NCBI RefSeq assembly: GCF_003610255.1
Contig: NZ_RAPS01000001.1
Location: forward strand, 248,001-312,000
DNA from: Streptomyces sp. TLI_171
GTDB lineage: Bacteria > Actinomycetota > Actinomycetes > Streptomycetales > Streptomycetaceae
Direction of reading: 5' to 3'
Length of the DNA: 64,000 nucleotides
The notes under the pieces were generated by a model. That model did not search any database. It was not told the origin of the DNA and worked only from the letters and a program-made list of their open reading frames with translations. Every line of letters starts with the position of its first letter. Position 1 is the first letter of the stretch. The position numbers were made by a program, and so were the translations under genes. This document shows positions 27,356-36,099 of this stretch, one piece after another.

Positions 27356-29050
27356 TTGTCTCCCTCCACCTCCCGTACCCTCGCCGTCCGCTGGGCGGGC
27401 GGCGAGCCGCGCCGGGGGCCGCTGACGCTCGGCCAGGCCAACATGATCCGCTGCATCCTCCGGGACGGCGCCGCCGACGTGGACATCCACGACGTCTGGC
27501 CCGTCCCCGCCGGCGCGAGCGTCGAGGCCGTGCTCGCCGCGCTGCGCGACCTGACCCTGCGCCACGAGGCGCTGCGCACCGTCTTCCCGCACCCGGAGCA
27601 CGCCCAGCCCGAGCAGCAAGTGGTCCGCACCGAGGGCGAGTTCACCGTCACCGTCGTCGACTTCGAGCAGCTCCCGGACGACCCGGCCGGGCACGCCGAC
27701 GCGCTGGCCCGCGAGGCCCGGCGGGCGCCCTTCGACCTCGGCCGCGACCACCCGCTGCGCTGCGTCCTGCTCACCGAGCGCGGCGCGCCCGCCTTCCTCG
27801 CCCTGGTCGCCGGCCACGCCGCGGCGGACGGCAGCGCCCTCGCCGTGCTCCGCGAGGAGTGGACCGCTCTCCTCCTGGGAAGCGAACTCCTCCCCCTGGA
27901 CGGCACGCTGACGCCCCTCCAGTTGGCGGCGGAGGAGGCCGCGCCGGCGGGGGTGCGCAAGGCCGAGTCCTCGCTGCGGTACTGGGAGAAGGTGCTGCGG
28001 ACCGGCCCGCAGGCGATGTTCGCCGAGCCGCGCGCCCGGACCGCCGGCGGCAGCGCCGCCCAGCTCACCCTGCGTTCGGCGCGCGGCGGCAAGGCGCTGG
28101 CCCGCGCCTGCGCCCGGCTGGGCGTGCCCGCGTCCACGGTGCTGCTGACCGCCTGGTGCGCGCTGGTCGCGCACCGCGCCGGACAGGACACCTACGTCGG
28201 CGCGGCGCCGACCGCCAACCGCTACAAGGCGCAGCTGACCCGCACCGTCACCCCGCTCTCGCAGGACGCGCTGCTCCGGCTCGACGTGACCGCGCCGGGT
28301 TTCGACGCGCTGCTCGGCTCGGCCTGGACGGCCGCGCTGAACGCCTACCGGCACAGCCGCTTCGACCCGCTGCGGCTGTGGGAGATGATCGACGCCACCA
28401 CCGTGCAACGCGGCAGCCGGTTCGGCCGCGACGTGGTCTACAACGACGTGTCGGGCCTGGCGGGCGCGCTGCGGCCGGCCGCGGCGACCGCGGACGCCGA
28501 GCCCGAGCTGGAGCTCACCCGGGGCGGCGAACAGGCGCTGCCGACCGCCCTGTTGGCCTTCGTGTACCGCACCGAGCCGCTGCTGCACCTGGCGCTCTGG
28601 GCCGATCCGCAGCTGTTCGACGAGGCGGAGGCCGCCGGGTTCCTGACCGGCCTGGTCCGGCTGTTGGAGGCCGCGGCCGACGGCGACGTTCCGCTCGCCG
28701 ACCTGACCGCCGTGACCGGCGTCGCCGGGCCCGAGCGGGGCGGCGACTGGCAGCTGGTCGACGGCTGCTGGGTCTCGCCCGCCGCCGTCGCCGCGGCGCT
28801 CTCCGACGCCCTGGACGGCCGCCCGGTCCACGTCACCGCCGACCTGACGGCGTACCTCGCCGACGGGACCACACCGGAGCGGGCGCACGCCGCGCTGATG
28901 CGGCTCATCCCCTCGCGGCCGGGCGTGCTCGCCCCGCGCCGCTACCTGATCGTGCCGGACGCCCCGGCCGAACCCGGCCTCTCCCGGGCCTGGTTGCAGC
29001 AGCCGACACTCCTGGAAGGAAGCGGCCGCCCGGCGGCCGACCCGACATGA
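27356..29050 (+). CDS. Free-standing condensation-domain protein
   Basis: A 564-residue protein with an NRPS condensation-domain fold. LTLGQANMIRC matches motif C1, LRHEALRTVF matches C2, and the active site reads GHAAADG near residue 152, keeping the catalytic second His and the Asp-Gly but with Gly at the first His. RNGRD-like segments follow. A C-terminal extension of about 80 residues has no recognised domain. There is no adenylation or thiolation domain. It starts at TTG 27356, 25 bases after the GT-like gene, and overlaps the MFS gene by ATGA. I infer that it forms an amide or ester using the aminoacyl group on the small carrier protein (23290-23511). Confidence 0.85.
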   Translation: MSPSTSRTLAVRWAGGEPRRGPLTLGQANMIRCILRDGAADVDIHDVWPVPAGASVEAVLAALRDLTLRHEALRTVFPHPEHAQPEQQVVRTEGEFTVTVVDFEQLPDDPAGHADALAREARRAPFDLGRDHPLRCVLLTERGAPAFLALVAGHAAADGSALAVLREEWTALLLGSELLPLDGTLTPLQLAAEEAAPAGVRKAESSLRYWEKVLRTGPQAMFAEPRARTAGGSAAQLTLRSARGGKALARACARLGVPASTVLLTAWCALVAHRAGQDTYVGAAPTANRYKAQLTRTVTPLSQDALLRLDVTAPGFDALLGSAWTAALNAYRHSRFDPLRLWEMIDATTVQRGSRFGRDVVYNDVSGLAGALRPAAATADAEPELELTRGGEQALPTALLAFVYRTEPLLHLALWADPQLFDEAEAAGFLTGLVRLLEAAADGDVPLADLTAVTGVAGPERGGDWQLVDGCWVSPAAVAAALSDALDGRPVHVTADLTAYLADGTTPERAHAALMRLIPSRPGVLAPRRYLIVPDAPAEPGLSRAWLQQPTLLEGSGRPAADPT

Positions 29051-30312
29051 CCATTGACGACCACCTGGACGACGACCTGACGGTGCGTCCGCAACCCGAG
29101 GCGCTGCCCAGCCCGTGGCGCTCCCACCGCTTCCGCCTGCTGTTCCTGGCCCGCAGCTCCTCCCTGCTCGCGGACGGCATGCTGATGGTGTCGCTGACCG
29201 CCGCCGTCCTGAAGACCGGCTACGGGGAGAGCGGCGTCGGCTACGCGCTCGCCGCCTGGATGGCCCCGATCGCCCTGCTGGTGCTGTTCGGCGGCGTGCT
29301 GGCCGACCGCTTCAGCCCGCAGGTGATGATGGTCGGCGCGGACGCGGTGCGGATGCTCGCGATGCTGGCGCTGGCCCTGCTGCTCGCCACCACCGACGTG
29401 CGGCTCTGGCAGGTCATGGCGCTGATGGCGCTGTCCGGTGCGGCCACCGCGATGTTCCAGCCGGGCCTGGCCGGCCTGGTCCCGCAGGTCGCCGAGGACA
29501 TCCAGCGCGCCAACGCGCTGCTGCGGATCTCCGAGGCGGTCTGCACCCTGCTCGGCCCCGGCCTGGCCGGCCTGCTGGTCGGCTACTGGGACGTGGCCGG
29601 CTCCTTCACCGTCATCGCGGCGGCGTTCGCGCTCAGCGCGCTCGGCCTGCTGCCGCTGCGCCGCCTGGGTACCGTGAAGGACGAGACCGCCGAGCCGATC
29701 TGGCGCCGACTGGCCGTCGGCTGGCGGGAGTTCAGCTCCCGGCCGTGGCTGTGGGGCGTGATCGCGGTCTGGTCGGTGTACGGGCTGCTGGTGTTCGGGC
29801 CCGCGCTGCCGCTCGGCGCGGTCGCCCTGACCGACCAGCACGGCTCCGCCGGGTACGGCTGGATCGCCTCCGCCGACGGCGCGGGCACCATCGTCGGCGG
29901 CCTGCTCGGCATGCGGGTCCGCCCGGTCCGCCCGCTGGTCGCCGGGGCCTGCGCGATGCTGTTCTTCTCCCTCAACCCGCTGGCGCCCGCCCTGCACTGG
30001 CCGTTCGCCCTGACCGCCGCCACCGGCCTGATCGCGGGCTGCGGCTTCGCCTTCTGGGGCGTGATGTGGTCGACCAGCGTGCAGACCCACATCCCGCTCG
30101 GCGTCCTCAGCCGGGTCTCCGCCTACGACGTGGCGGGTTCCATCATGGTCATCCCCGTCGGCCGCGCCCTCTCCGGCCCGGTGGCCGCCGCGTTCGGCAC
30201 CGACCACGTCCTGCTGTTCTCCGCCGTCGCGGGCCTGCTGCTCCTCGCCCTGATGATCGCCGTCCCGGCCGTCCGCACCCTCGGCCGGACCCCGGCCCCG
30301 GCCTCCGCCTGA
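29047..30312 (+). CDS. MFS transporter, product exporter candidate
   Basis: A 421-residue major facilitator protein with about 12 membrane helices, starting RLLFLARSSSLLADGMLM and containing LADRFSPQVMM (the loop 2-3 motif GxLADRxxxxxxM). It is closest in style to the MFS_3/EntS-like exporters. The ATG at 29047 overlaps the stop of the condensation gene, so it is translationally coupled and last in the operon. It probably exports the product of this locus. A hairpin terminator follows at 30321-30358. Confidence 0.9.
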   Translation: MTIDDHLDDDLTVRPQPEALPSPWRSHRFRLLFLARSSSLLADGMLMVSLTAAVLKTGYGESGVGYALAAWMAPIALLVLFGGVLADRFSPQVMMVGADAVRMLAMLALALLLATTDVRLWQVMALMALSGAATAMFQPGLAGLVPQVAEDIQRANALLRISEAVCTLLGPGLAGLLVGYWDVAGSFTVIAAAFALSALGLLPLRRLGTVKDETAEPIWRRLAVGWREFSSRPWLWGVIAVWSVYGLLVFGPALPLGAVALTDQHGSAGYGWIASADGAGTIVGGLLGMRVRPVRPLVAGACAMLFFSLNPLAPALHWPFALTAATGLIAGCGFAFWGVMWSTSVQTHIPLGVLSRVSAYDVAGSIMVIPVGRALSGPVAAAFGTDHVLLFSAVAGLLLLALMIAVPAVRTLGRTPAPASA

Positions 30313-30320
30313 CCACTGCC

Positions 30321-30358
30321 GCCCGGAGCCGACGGCCCGTCAGGTCCCGGCTCCGGGC
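30321..30358. terminator. Bidirectional terminator between convergent genes
   Basis: A perfect 11-bp stem (GCCCGGAGCCG / CGGCTCCGGGC) with a 16-base loop, midway between the MFS stop at 30312 and the convergent GlxA-like regulator ending at 30371. Confidence 0.7.
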
Positions 30359-30370
30359 GGGGCGCACCGA

Positions 30371-31375
30371 TCAGGTGGTGCGGGGGTTCGACCCGGGCCC
30401 GAACCGCCGCCGGTAGGCCGACGGGGTGACGCCCGTGTCACGGCGCATCAGCGCGCGCAGGTTGGTCGCGGTGCCCAGCCCGCTCGACCGGGCGACCACC
30501 TCGAAGCGTGACTCGCCGCGCTCGATCAGCCGGCAGGCCAGGGCGAGCCGCTCCCCGGTGAGCCAGGTCAGCGGGGTCGTTCCCAGCTGGGCCCGGAAGC
30601 GCCGGTGCAGCGTCGCCGGACTGACCGCCGCCCGCGCCGCGAGGTCCGCGACCGTGAGGGGCGAGTCGAGCCGTTCCTGCGCCCAGGCCAGGAGCGGCGC
30701 CAGCGACTCGTCGGGGAGCCGGGGCACGGGACGTTCGACGAACTGCCGCTGGCCGCCGTCGCGGTGCGCCGCGAAGACCAGTCGCCGGCTGACGGAGTTG
30801 GCGACCTCGGCCCCGTGGTCGCGGCGGACCACGTGCAGGCCGAGGTCGAGTGCGGCGGCGCTTCCCGCGGCGGTGAGGATGTCGCCGTCGTCCACGAACA
30901 GCACGTCCGGTTCGAGGCGGACGGCGGGGAAGCGGGAGCGGAAGGCGTCCGCCCACTGCCAGTGGGCGGTGGCCCGGCGCCCGTCGAGGACGCCGGCCTC
31001 GGCCAGGGTGAAGGCGCCGCTGCAGAACCCGATCAGGCGCGTGCCGCGCGCGTGCGCCCGCCGGACTGCCTCCAGCACCGCGGGCCGGCGGGGAACCTCG
31101 ACGTCCGGGCGGTTGGGGACGATCAAGGTGTCCGCCGTGTCGGCCGCCTCCAGGCCGGCGACCCCCGTGAGGGTGAAGAACCCGTCCCGCATCTCGATGG
31201 CGGGTTCGGCGGAGCAGAGCCGGAAGTCGTAGAGCTCGCGGCCGACTTCCGGGCGGCGCAGGCCGAAGATCTCGGTGGCGCAGCCGAGTTCGAAGGGGTT
31301 CGAGTTCTCGTCCACGATCACGACCACCCGGTGCGGGCCGGCCGGCCGAGCCCGGTGCGAGGATTCTTTCGTCAT
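30371..31375 (-). CDS. GlxA-family (DJ-1/PfpI + AraC) transcriptional regulator
   Basis: A 334-residue regulator. Residues about 17-190 form a DJ-1/PfpI-like domain with the elbow Cys in IGFCSGAFTLAEAG. Residues about 225-325 carry two AraC-type helix-turn-helix motifs (LTVADLAARAAVSPATLHRRF; VVARSSGLGTATNLR). Such regulators sense small molecules through the N-terminal domain. The ATG at 31375 is divergent from the cupin gene at 31428 with a 52-base gap, so it probably controls that gene and itself. The effector is unknown. Confidence 0.92.
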   Translation of the reverse strand: MTKESSHRARPAGPHRVVVIVDENSNPFELGCATEIFGLRRPEVGRELYDFRLCSAEPAIEMRDGFFTLTGVAGLEAADTADTLIVPNRPDVEVPRRPAVLEAVRRAHARGTRLIGFCSGAFTLAEAGVLDGRRATAHWQWADAFRSRFPAVRLEPDVLFVDDGDILTAAGSAAALDLGLHVVRRDHGAEVANSVSRRLVFAAHRDGGQRQFVERPVPRLPDESLAPLLAWAQERLDSPLTVADLAARAAVSPATLHRRFRAQLGTTPLTWLTGERLALACRLIERGESRFEVVARSSGLGTATNLRALMRRDTGVTPSAYRRRFGPGSNPRTT

Positions 31376-31427
31376 GTGCGATTCCTAGCACTCACCCCGG
31401 CCGGACGGGGTGGCCGAGGATCGGGTC

Positions 31428-31829
31428 ATGAGCAATCAGCCGATCTCCCTGCCCGAGGCACTGGCCTCCTTCGACGCACTGTGGAGTCCGCGCATCGTCA
31501 CGGGGGTCAACGACTACGACGTCCGGATCGCCAAGGTCGAGGGCGAACACGTCTGGCACGCCCACGACGACACCGACGAGTTCTTCCTGGTCCTCGACGG
31601 GGAGCTGCACATCTCCTTGCGCGAACCGGGCGGCGAGCGCACGGTCGTGCTGCCGCGGGGGGCGGTCTTCGCCGTTCCCGCAGGCACGGAGCACAAGCCG
31701 TCCGCGCCGCGGCGAACCGCGATCCTGATGTTCGAGCCGACCGGGACGCCGACCGTCGGCGACCGCCACGAGGAGGTCCCCGCCCACGTGGACGCGACGA
31801 CCGGGCACCTCCTCGCCACGGAGGTGTGA
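31428..31829 (+). CDS. Cupin domain protein
   Basis: A 133-residue single-cupin protein. The metal-binding motif 1 is visible as VWHAHDDTDEFFLVLDGEL (two His, Glu), and motif 2 as PAGTEHKP. The ATG at 31428 has GAGGA upstream; a GTG at 31410 in frame would add six residues. It is divergent from the GlxA-like regulator, its likely controller. Small cupins of this type act as isomerases, dioxygenases or sensors; no substrate is suggested by the sequence. Confidence 0.87.
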   Translation: MSNQPISLPEALASFDALWSPRIVTGVNDYDVRIAKVEGEHVWHAHDDTDEFFLVLDGELHISLREPGGERTVVLPRGAVFAVPAGTEHKPSAPRRTAILMFEPTGTPTVGDRHEEVPAHVDATTGHLLATEV

Positions 31830-31836
31830 GCCGCCC

Positions 31837-32811
31837 TCAGGTACCGGCTCCGGGCAGGGCGAGGGCCAGTGCGTCCAGCGCGAGCAGCGGGTCGGGTCCG
31901 ACGGGGGCCAGGACCACGCTGGTCGCGCCGGCCGCGTGGCGGTCGGCGATCGCCGCGCGGGCCTCGGCGGGGGTGCCGGTGACGCTGAGCGCGCGGACCC
32001 AGTCGGCGGGCATGGTGCGGGCGAACTCGGCGCCGTCGGCGCTGGCCGCCCGGTGCGCGCGGAACTCCTCGGCGAACGGCAGCGGTTCGAGGTGCGCGGC
32101 CCAGTCGGGTTCGCCGATCGCGGACAGGCCGGGCCGGACGCGGTCGACGGCCGCGGCCCCGTCCTGGTCGACGGCGGCCACGTCGTAGACCACCACCTCC
32201 ATGCCCTCCCGCCCCAGGTGCTTGATCGAGGCGGCGATGTAGCCGGGCGCGGCGGGTTCGGCCAGCAGCAGTCCGTCCGCCACCTCCCCGGCGACGGCCT
32301 GCGACTTGGGGCCGCGCACGCCGAGCACCACCGGCGGCGCCTGCTCCGGAAGCTCCGTCAGCACCAGGCCCGCGCACCGCACGTACCGCCCGTCGGCCGG
32401 TCCGGCCTCGCCGCGCAGCAGGGCGCGCAGCGCGGTGGCGTACTCGCGGATCAGGGTGACCGGGCTGGCGGGCCAGGCGCCGGCCGCGCGCATCCACTGC
32501 GGCATCCCGTGGCCGACGCCGGCGATCACCCGGCCGGGGTGCAGCTGGGCCAGGGTGGCGAGTTCCATCGCGGCGAAGGCGACGTTGCGCGCCCCGGCGG
32601 GCAGGATGCCGATGCCGACGGTGATCCGGCCGGTGGCGGCGAGCACCGTCGCGGCCTGCGCGATGCCGCCGCGCCAGCCGAGGTCCTCCACCACCCACAG
32701 CTCGTCGAAGCCGGAGTCCTCGGCCCGCCGGGCGTAGCGGAGGAGGTCGCGCACCGGCAGGTCGCGCGGCAGCAGGACGCCGACCCGGCCGCGGGCGTGG
32801 TGGGTGGTCAT
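31837..32811 (-). CDS. LLM class flavin-dependent oxidoreductase
   Basis: A 324-residue luciferase-like monooxygenase family protein. Characteristic features are the N-terminal strand GVLLPRDLPVRDLLRYARRAEDSGFDELWVVED, the segment TVGIGILPAGARNVAFAAM, and GRVIAGVGHGMPQWM. The family uses FMN or F420 and is often annotated LLM/F420 oxidoreductase in actinomycetes. The ATG at 32811 is well placed. It is convergent with the cupin gene (7-base gap). The substrate is unknown. Confidence 0.9.
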   Translation of the reverse strand: MTTHHARGRVGVLLPRDLPVRDLLRYARRAEDSGFDELWVVEDLGWRGGIAQAATVLAATGRITVGIGILPAGARNVAFAAMELATLAQLHPGRVIAGVGHGMPQWMRAAGAWPASPVTLIREYATALRALLRGEAGPADGRYVRCAGLVLTELPEQAPPVVLGVRGPKSQAVAGEVADGLLLAEPAAPGYIAASIKHLGREGMEVVVYDVAAVDQDGAAAVDRVRPGLSAIGEPDWAAHLEPLPFAEEFRAHRAASADGAEFARTMPADWVRALSVTGTPAEARAAIADRHAAGATSVVLAPVGPDPLLALDALALALPGAGT

Positions 32812-32940
32812 CGCTGGTTCCTCCGTGGTGCGCGGCGCGGCTCCCGGACGGAACCCCTCCGCCGGATCATAAGATCATCAAGCAGCGAGTGGAACAGCCC
32901 GCCGGTCGGAACGCCGCCCGTCAGAGGCCCCGACGCCCCG

Positions 32941-34140
32941 TCAGAGCGCCGCCACCGGCTCCTCCGCCGCCGCCGCGTGGTCGGCGACCGCGACGGGCGC
33001 CCGCCGGTCGACGGCCCAGGAGGCGACGGCGATCAGGAAGCCGAGCAGCGACAGCCCGGCCCCGACCAACGTCGGCGAGGTCCAGCCGAGGCCCGCGGTC
33101 AGCGCGACGCCGCCGAGCCACGCGCCCAGCGCGTTGGACAGGTTGAACGCGCCCTGCACGGTCGCGGAGGCCAGCGTGGGGGCCCGGCGGGCCTTCTGGA
33201 TCACCAGGGTCTGCACGGTCGGGACGATCGCGAAGCCCGCCATGCCGATCAGCACCACGGTGACGGCGGCCGACCAGCGGGCGTGCGCGGTGACCGCGAA
33301 CAGCGCCAACGACCCGGCCATCGCCAGGAAGGCGGCGCAGATCGACGGGCGCAGCGCCCGGTCGGCCGCGTAGCCGCCGATCACGTTGCCGATGGTCATG
33401 CCGACGCCGAACAGGGCCAGGATCAGCGTGACGGAGCTGTCGGCGAACCCGGCGACCTCGGTGAGCGTCGGGGTGATGTAGCTGTAGCAGGCGAACAGTC
33501 CGGCGCAGCCGAAGACCACGGTGCCGAGGGCCAGCCAGAGCTGCCCGCTGCGGAAGGTCGCGAGTTCGCTGCGCAGCCCGGCCCCGGGGCGGCTGGGCAG
33601 GTGCGGGACGAGCCGGGCGATGGCGGCGACGCCGAGCAGTCCGACGGCGACCACCACCAGCATCGCGGCCCGCCAGCCGAGGCGCTGGCCGAGCAGGGTC
33701 GCGGCGGGGACGCCGACGATGTTGGCCACCGTCAGTCCGGAGAACATCACCGACACGGCGCGGGCCCGCAGGTGCGGCGCGGCGAGTTCGGCGGCGGCGA
33801 CCGCTCCGGCGCCGAAGAACGCGCCGTGCGGCAGTCCGGTGATCAGCCGGGCCACCGCCAGGAAGGCGAAGTCGGGTGCGACGGCGCACAGCAGGTTGCC
33901 GACCGTGAACAGCCCGGCCAGCCCGACCAGGACGGCCTTGCGCGGCAGCTTGGCGGCGGCCGCGGTGAGCAGCGGCGCCCCGAGCACCACGCCGAGCGCG
34001 TACAGCGTGATCAGCCAGCCGGCCTGCGGGATGCTCGCCCCGAGGCCGTCCGCGATCTGCGGCAGCAGCCCCATCGCGGCGAACTCGGTGGTGCCGATGG
34101 CGAACGCGGTGACGGCGAGGGCGACGAGCGCCAGGGGCAT
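32941..34140 (-). CDS. MFS transporter, DHA1 family (AraJ/Cmr-like)
   Basis: A 399-residue transporter with 12 hydrophobic segments beginning ALVALAVTAFAIGTTEFAAMGLLP, which is characteristic of the DHA1 sugar-efflux/chloramphenicol-type exporters; a conserved motif C-like segment is LTVANIVGVPAATLLGQRLG. I chose the ATG at 34140, preceded by GGGAGCC; an in-frame TTG at 34194 would add 18 non-hydrophobic residues. It is a single gene. The substrate cannot be predicted. Confidence 0.88.
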   Translation of the reverse strand: MPLALVALAVTAFAIGTTEFAAMGLLPQIADGLGASIPQAGWLITLYALGVVLGAPLLTAAAAKLPRKAVLVGLAGLFTVGNLLCAVAPDFAFLAVARLITGLPHGAFFGAGAVAAAELAAPHLRARAVSVMFSGLTVANIVGVPAATLLGQRLGWRAAMLVVVAVGLLGVAAIARLVPHLPSRPGAGLRSELATFRSGQLWLALGTVVFGCAGLFACYSYITPTLTEVAGFADSSVTLILALFGVGMTIGNVIGGYAADRALRPSICAAFLAMAGSLALFAVTAHARWSAAVTVVLIGMAGFAIVPTVQTLVIQKARRAPTLASATVQGAFNLSNALGAWLGGVALTAGLGWTSPTLVGAGLSLLGFLIAVASWAVDRRAPVAVADHAAAAEEPVAAL

Positions 34141-34258
34141 GGGGTGGCTCCATGGGACGAGCGGACTCCGGCGGGGCACCGACGCCGATGTCAACGTTGT
34201 CAGTGCCGCCCGAGTCTACCCGTCCCCCACCCCTCCTCCGCAGGGCCGTTCACATGGC

Positions 34259-34299
34259 GAGCGCCCGACGCCCGGGTGTCCCCCGGGTGCCGGGCGCTC
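34259..34299. terminator. Hairpin downstream of the 34315-35364 gene
   Basis: GAGCGCCCG pairs with CGGGCGCTC, continued after a short mismatch by CCCGG/CCGGG. It lies immediately 3' of the minus-strand hypothetical gene and before the MFS promoter. Confidence 0.65.
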
Positions 34300-34314
34300 C
34301 GCACCGACCTGCGG

Positions 34315-35364
34315 TCAGGCCGCGCTGCCCACCGTGGTCCGGGCGAACCAGGCCGCGGTCTCCTCGGCGGGCAGGACCCGGAGCAGGTCGGCGCGGCCCG
34401 GGAGCAGCGGGAAGAACCGGTCGGCGTTCCAGCCGCGGCCGTACGCCGGGGTGTCCAGGACCAGCAGGCGGCGGCCGTCGACCACGGGGATGTCGTCGGG
34501 CAGTCCCTCGTTCCAGATCGGCCCGCCGTCCGGGGCGAGCAGGTCGAACGACCCGAAGGCGGTCACGTCGGAGCGGCCCCGGGCCGGCGCCGGGTCGGTG
34601 GCCAGCCGGACGCTGGCCGCCGACGGGGCGTCACCCGGCAGGTGGCCGCCGCCGATCAGCACGTGGGCGAGCAGGGTGTGCAGTTGGAAGTTGTCGCCGA
34701 TGCCGCCGATCCGCACCTCGTAGCCGGTGCCGGTCGGGCGGTGCAGCACCACCAGGGGTTCCTCGTCGAGCACGGCGAGCGCGTACACCAGGCACTTCAG
34801 GTCGTGGCGCCCCAGTGCCTCCAGTTCGCGGGCGAGCGGCAGCAGCGCCGCGCCGAACTCCTGCCGCACCTGCCCGCTCCGGCACAGCACCGCGAGCGCG
34901 GGCGCCTGCCACTCCTCGATCCCGCACCACGCGAGGGCGAGCCGCAGCGCCTCGTACTCGTCCCCGCCCAGCCGGGCCACCAGCCCCTCGACGGCCTCGA
35001 CGTCCGCCGCCGGCAGTTCCGCGTCCGGCCACCGGCGGGCGAAGTCCAGCGCGGCCCGCACCTCCTCCTGAACGGTCGTCAGGATCGGCTCCGCACACAC
35101 CGCCGGATCGGCGCCCTGCTCCACGCAGAACCCGGCCGCCGTCGCCAGCACCGATCGCGGCCCGACCGGCGGGAACCCCGGCAGCAGCGCCGCCAGCCGC
35201 GGCCCGGCGTCGAGGTGCTCCGCACCGGTGGCCGCCTGCAGCGCACCGCCCAGGATCGCGCCGAACGCCCGCTCGGTGCGCTCCGAGTCCCGGGCGGCAA
35301 CGCCCTGCTCGAGTGCGGTCAGATGCTCACTGAGGCCCACGGCCTTCTTCTTCCGGAAGATCAC
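34315..35364 (-). CDS. Hypothetical protein, 349 aa
   Basis: A 349-residue soluble, acidic protein with an N-terminal MIFRKKKAVGLSEHL. It is mainly helical up to about residue 210, then has a beta-rich part (LVVLHRPTGTGYEVRIGGIGDNFQLHTLLAHVLIG). No signal, membrane segment or known catalytic motif is visible. The frame is long with normal codon bias, so the gene is real. It is flanked by a strong hairpin and by the HxlR regulator gene on the same strand, 39 bases away; function unknown. Confidence 0.75.
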   Translation of the reverse strand: MIFRKKKAVGLSEHLTALEQGVAARDSERTERAFGAILGGALQAATGAEHLDAGPRLAALLPGFPPVGPRSVLATAAGFCVEQGADPAVCAEPILTTVQEEVRAALDFARRWPDAELPAADVEAVEGLVARLGGDEYEALRLALAWCGIEEWQAPALAVLCRSGQVRQEFGAALLPLARELEALGRHDLKCLVYALAVLDEEPLVVLHRPTGTGYEVRIGGIGDNFQLHTLLAHVLIGGGHLPGDAPSAASVRLATDPAPARGRSDVTAFGSFDLLAPDGGPIWNEGLPDDIPVVDGRRLLVLDTPAYGRGWNADRFFPLLPGRADLLRVLPAEETAAWFARTTVGSAA

Positions 35365-35403
35365 CGGCGCACCCTAGAAGATCCGCGGGCAACCGATCAA
35401 CCG

Positions 35404-36090
35404 TCAGCTCACGCCGACGCCCGCGGAGCGGTCTCCGGCGGCGGGCAGCCGGAACAGGCCCGGCAGGGCGTGCAGGGCGTCGGCGTCGCCGGTGGCGGTC
35501 GCGGTGCCGTCCTCGACGGCCCGGGCCAGGGTCAGTTGCCGGGCGGTGAGGCGGCGGAAGGCGTCCGGTTCGAGGGTCAGGGTGGCGTCCGGGTGCTGGG
35601 CCGGGCCGTGCAGTGCTTCGATCGTCCCGCGGTCGATCCGTACGTGGAACACCTCGTCGCCGACCCGGAACTCGTAGGTGGCGCGCAGCCCGGCGGCGGC
35701 CTGCGGGTCGAAGCAGGCCCGCAGGCCGAGCACTGCCCAGCCGGGGTGGAAGGTCTCGGTCTCGCGCGGTTCGTCCATCGCCCACTTGAGGCCCCAGCGG
35801 GCCAGCGCCAGGACGGCGGGGCCGAGTTCCTCGCCCGCCTCGGTCAGCGCGTACGCGGGGGTGCGGGCGGGCGGGGGCAGGGTGATCCGGCGGGCGAGGC
35901 CCTCGGCCTCCAGGTGCTTCAGCCGGGCGGCGAGCAGGCCGCTGCCGAGGCCGCGCAGGCTGGCCTGGAGGTCGCCGTACCGCTTCGGGCCGGTCAGCAG
36001 TTCGCGGATCAGCAGGAGCGTCCACCGCTCGCCGACCAGGTCGAGGGTGCGCGCGGTGGCGCAGTACTGGTTGTACGTTCGCTGTTCCAC
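35404..36090 (-). CDS. HxlR-family winged-helix regulator with C-terminal SCP2-like domain
   Basis: A 228-residue protein starting at GTG 36090. Residues about 5-100 are an HxlR winged helix (YCATARTLDLVGERWTLLLIRELL; RYGDLQASLRGLGSGLLAARL). The conserved N-terminal Cys (residue 10) is the redox-sensing position in relatives such as YodB. The C-terminal part resembles the sterol-carrier (SCP2) domain common in actinobacterial HxlR proteins. It starts nine bases after the hydrolase gene, so the two form an operon, divergent from ohr. I infer regulation of the divergent pair. Confidence 0.88.
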   Translation of the reverse strand: MEQRTYNQYCATARTLDLVGERWTLLLIRELLTGPKRYGDLQASLRGLGSGLLAARLKHLEAEGLARRITLPPPARTPAYALTEAGEELGPAVLALARWGLKWAMDEPRETETFHPGWAVLGLRACFDPQAAAGLRATYEFRVGDEVFHVRIDRGTIEALHGPAQHPDATLTLEPDAFRRLTARQLTLARAVEDGTATATGDADALHALPGLFRLPAAGDRSAGVGVS

Positions 36091-36099
36091 TTCGGCATT

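Noticed and set aside
30605-32188. Plus-strand frame opposite the GlxA-like regulator
   Set aside because: Antisense shadow; the regulator frame has DJ-1 and AraC motifs.
32865-32878. Direct GATCAT repeats upstream of the LLM oxidoreductase
   Set aside because: Too short and too simple to claim as an operator.
32921-34153. Alternative frame over the MFS gene at 32941
   Set aside because: Arg/Gly-rich translation; the overlapping frame contains the 12 membrane helices of a real transporter.
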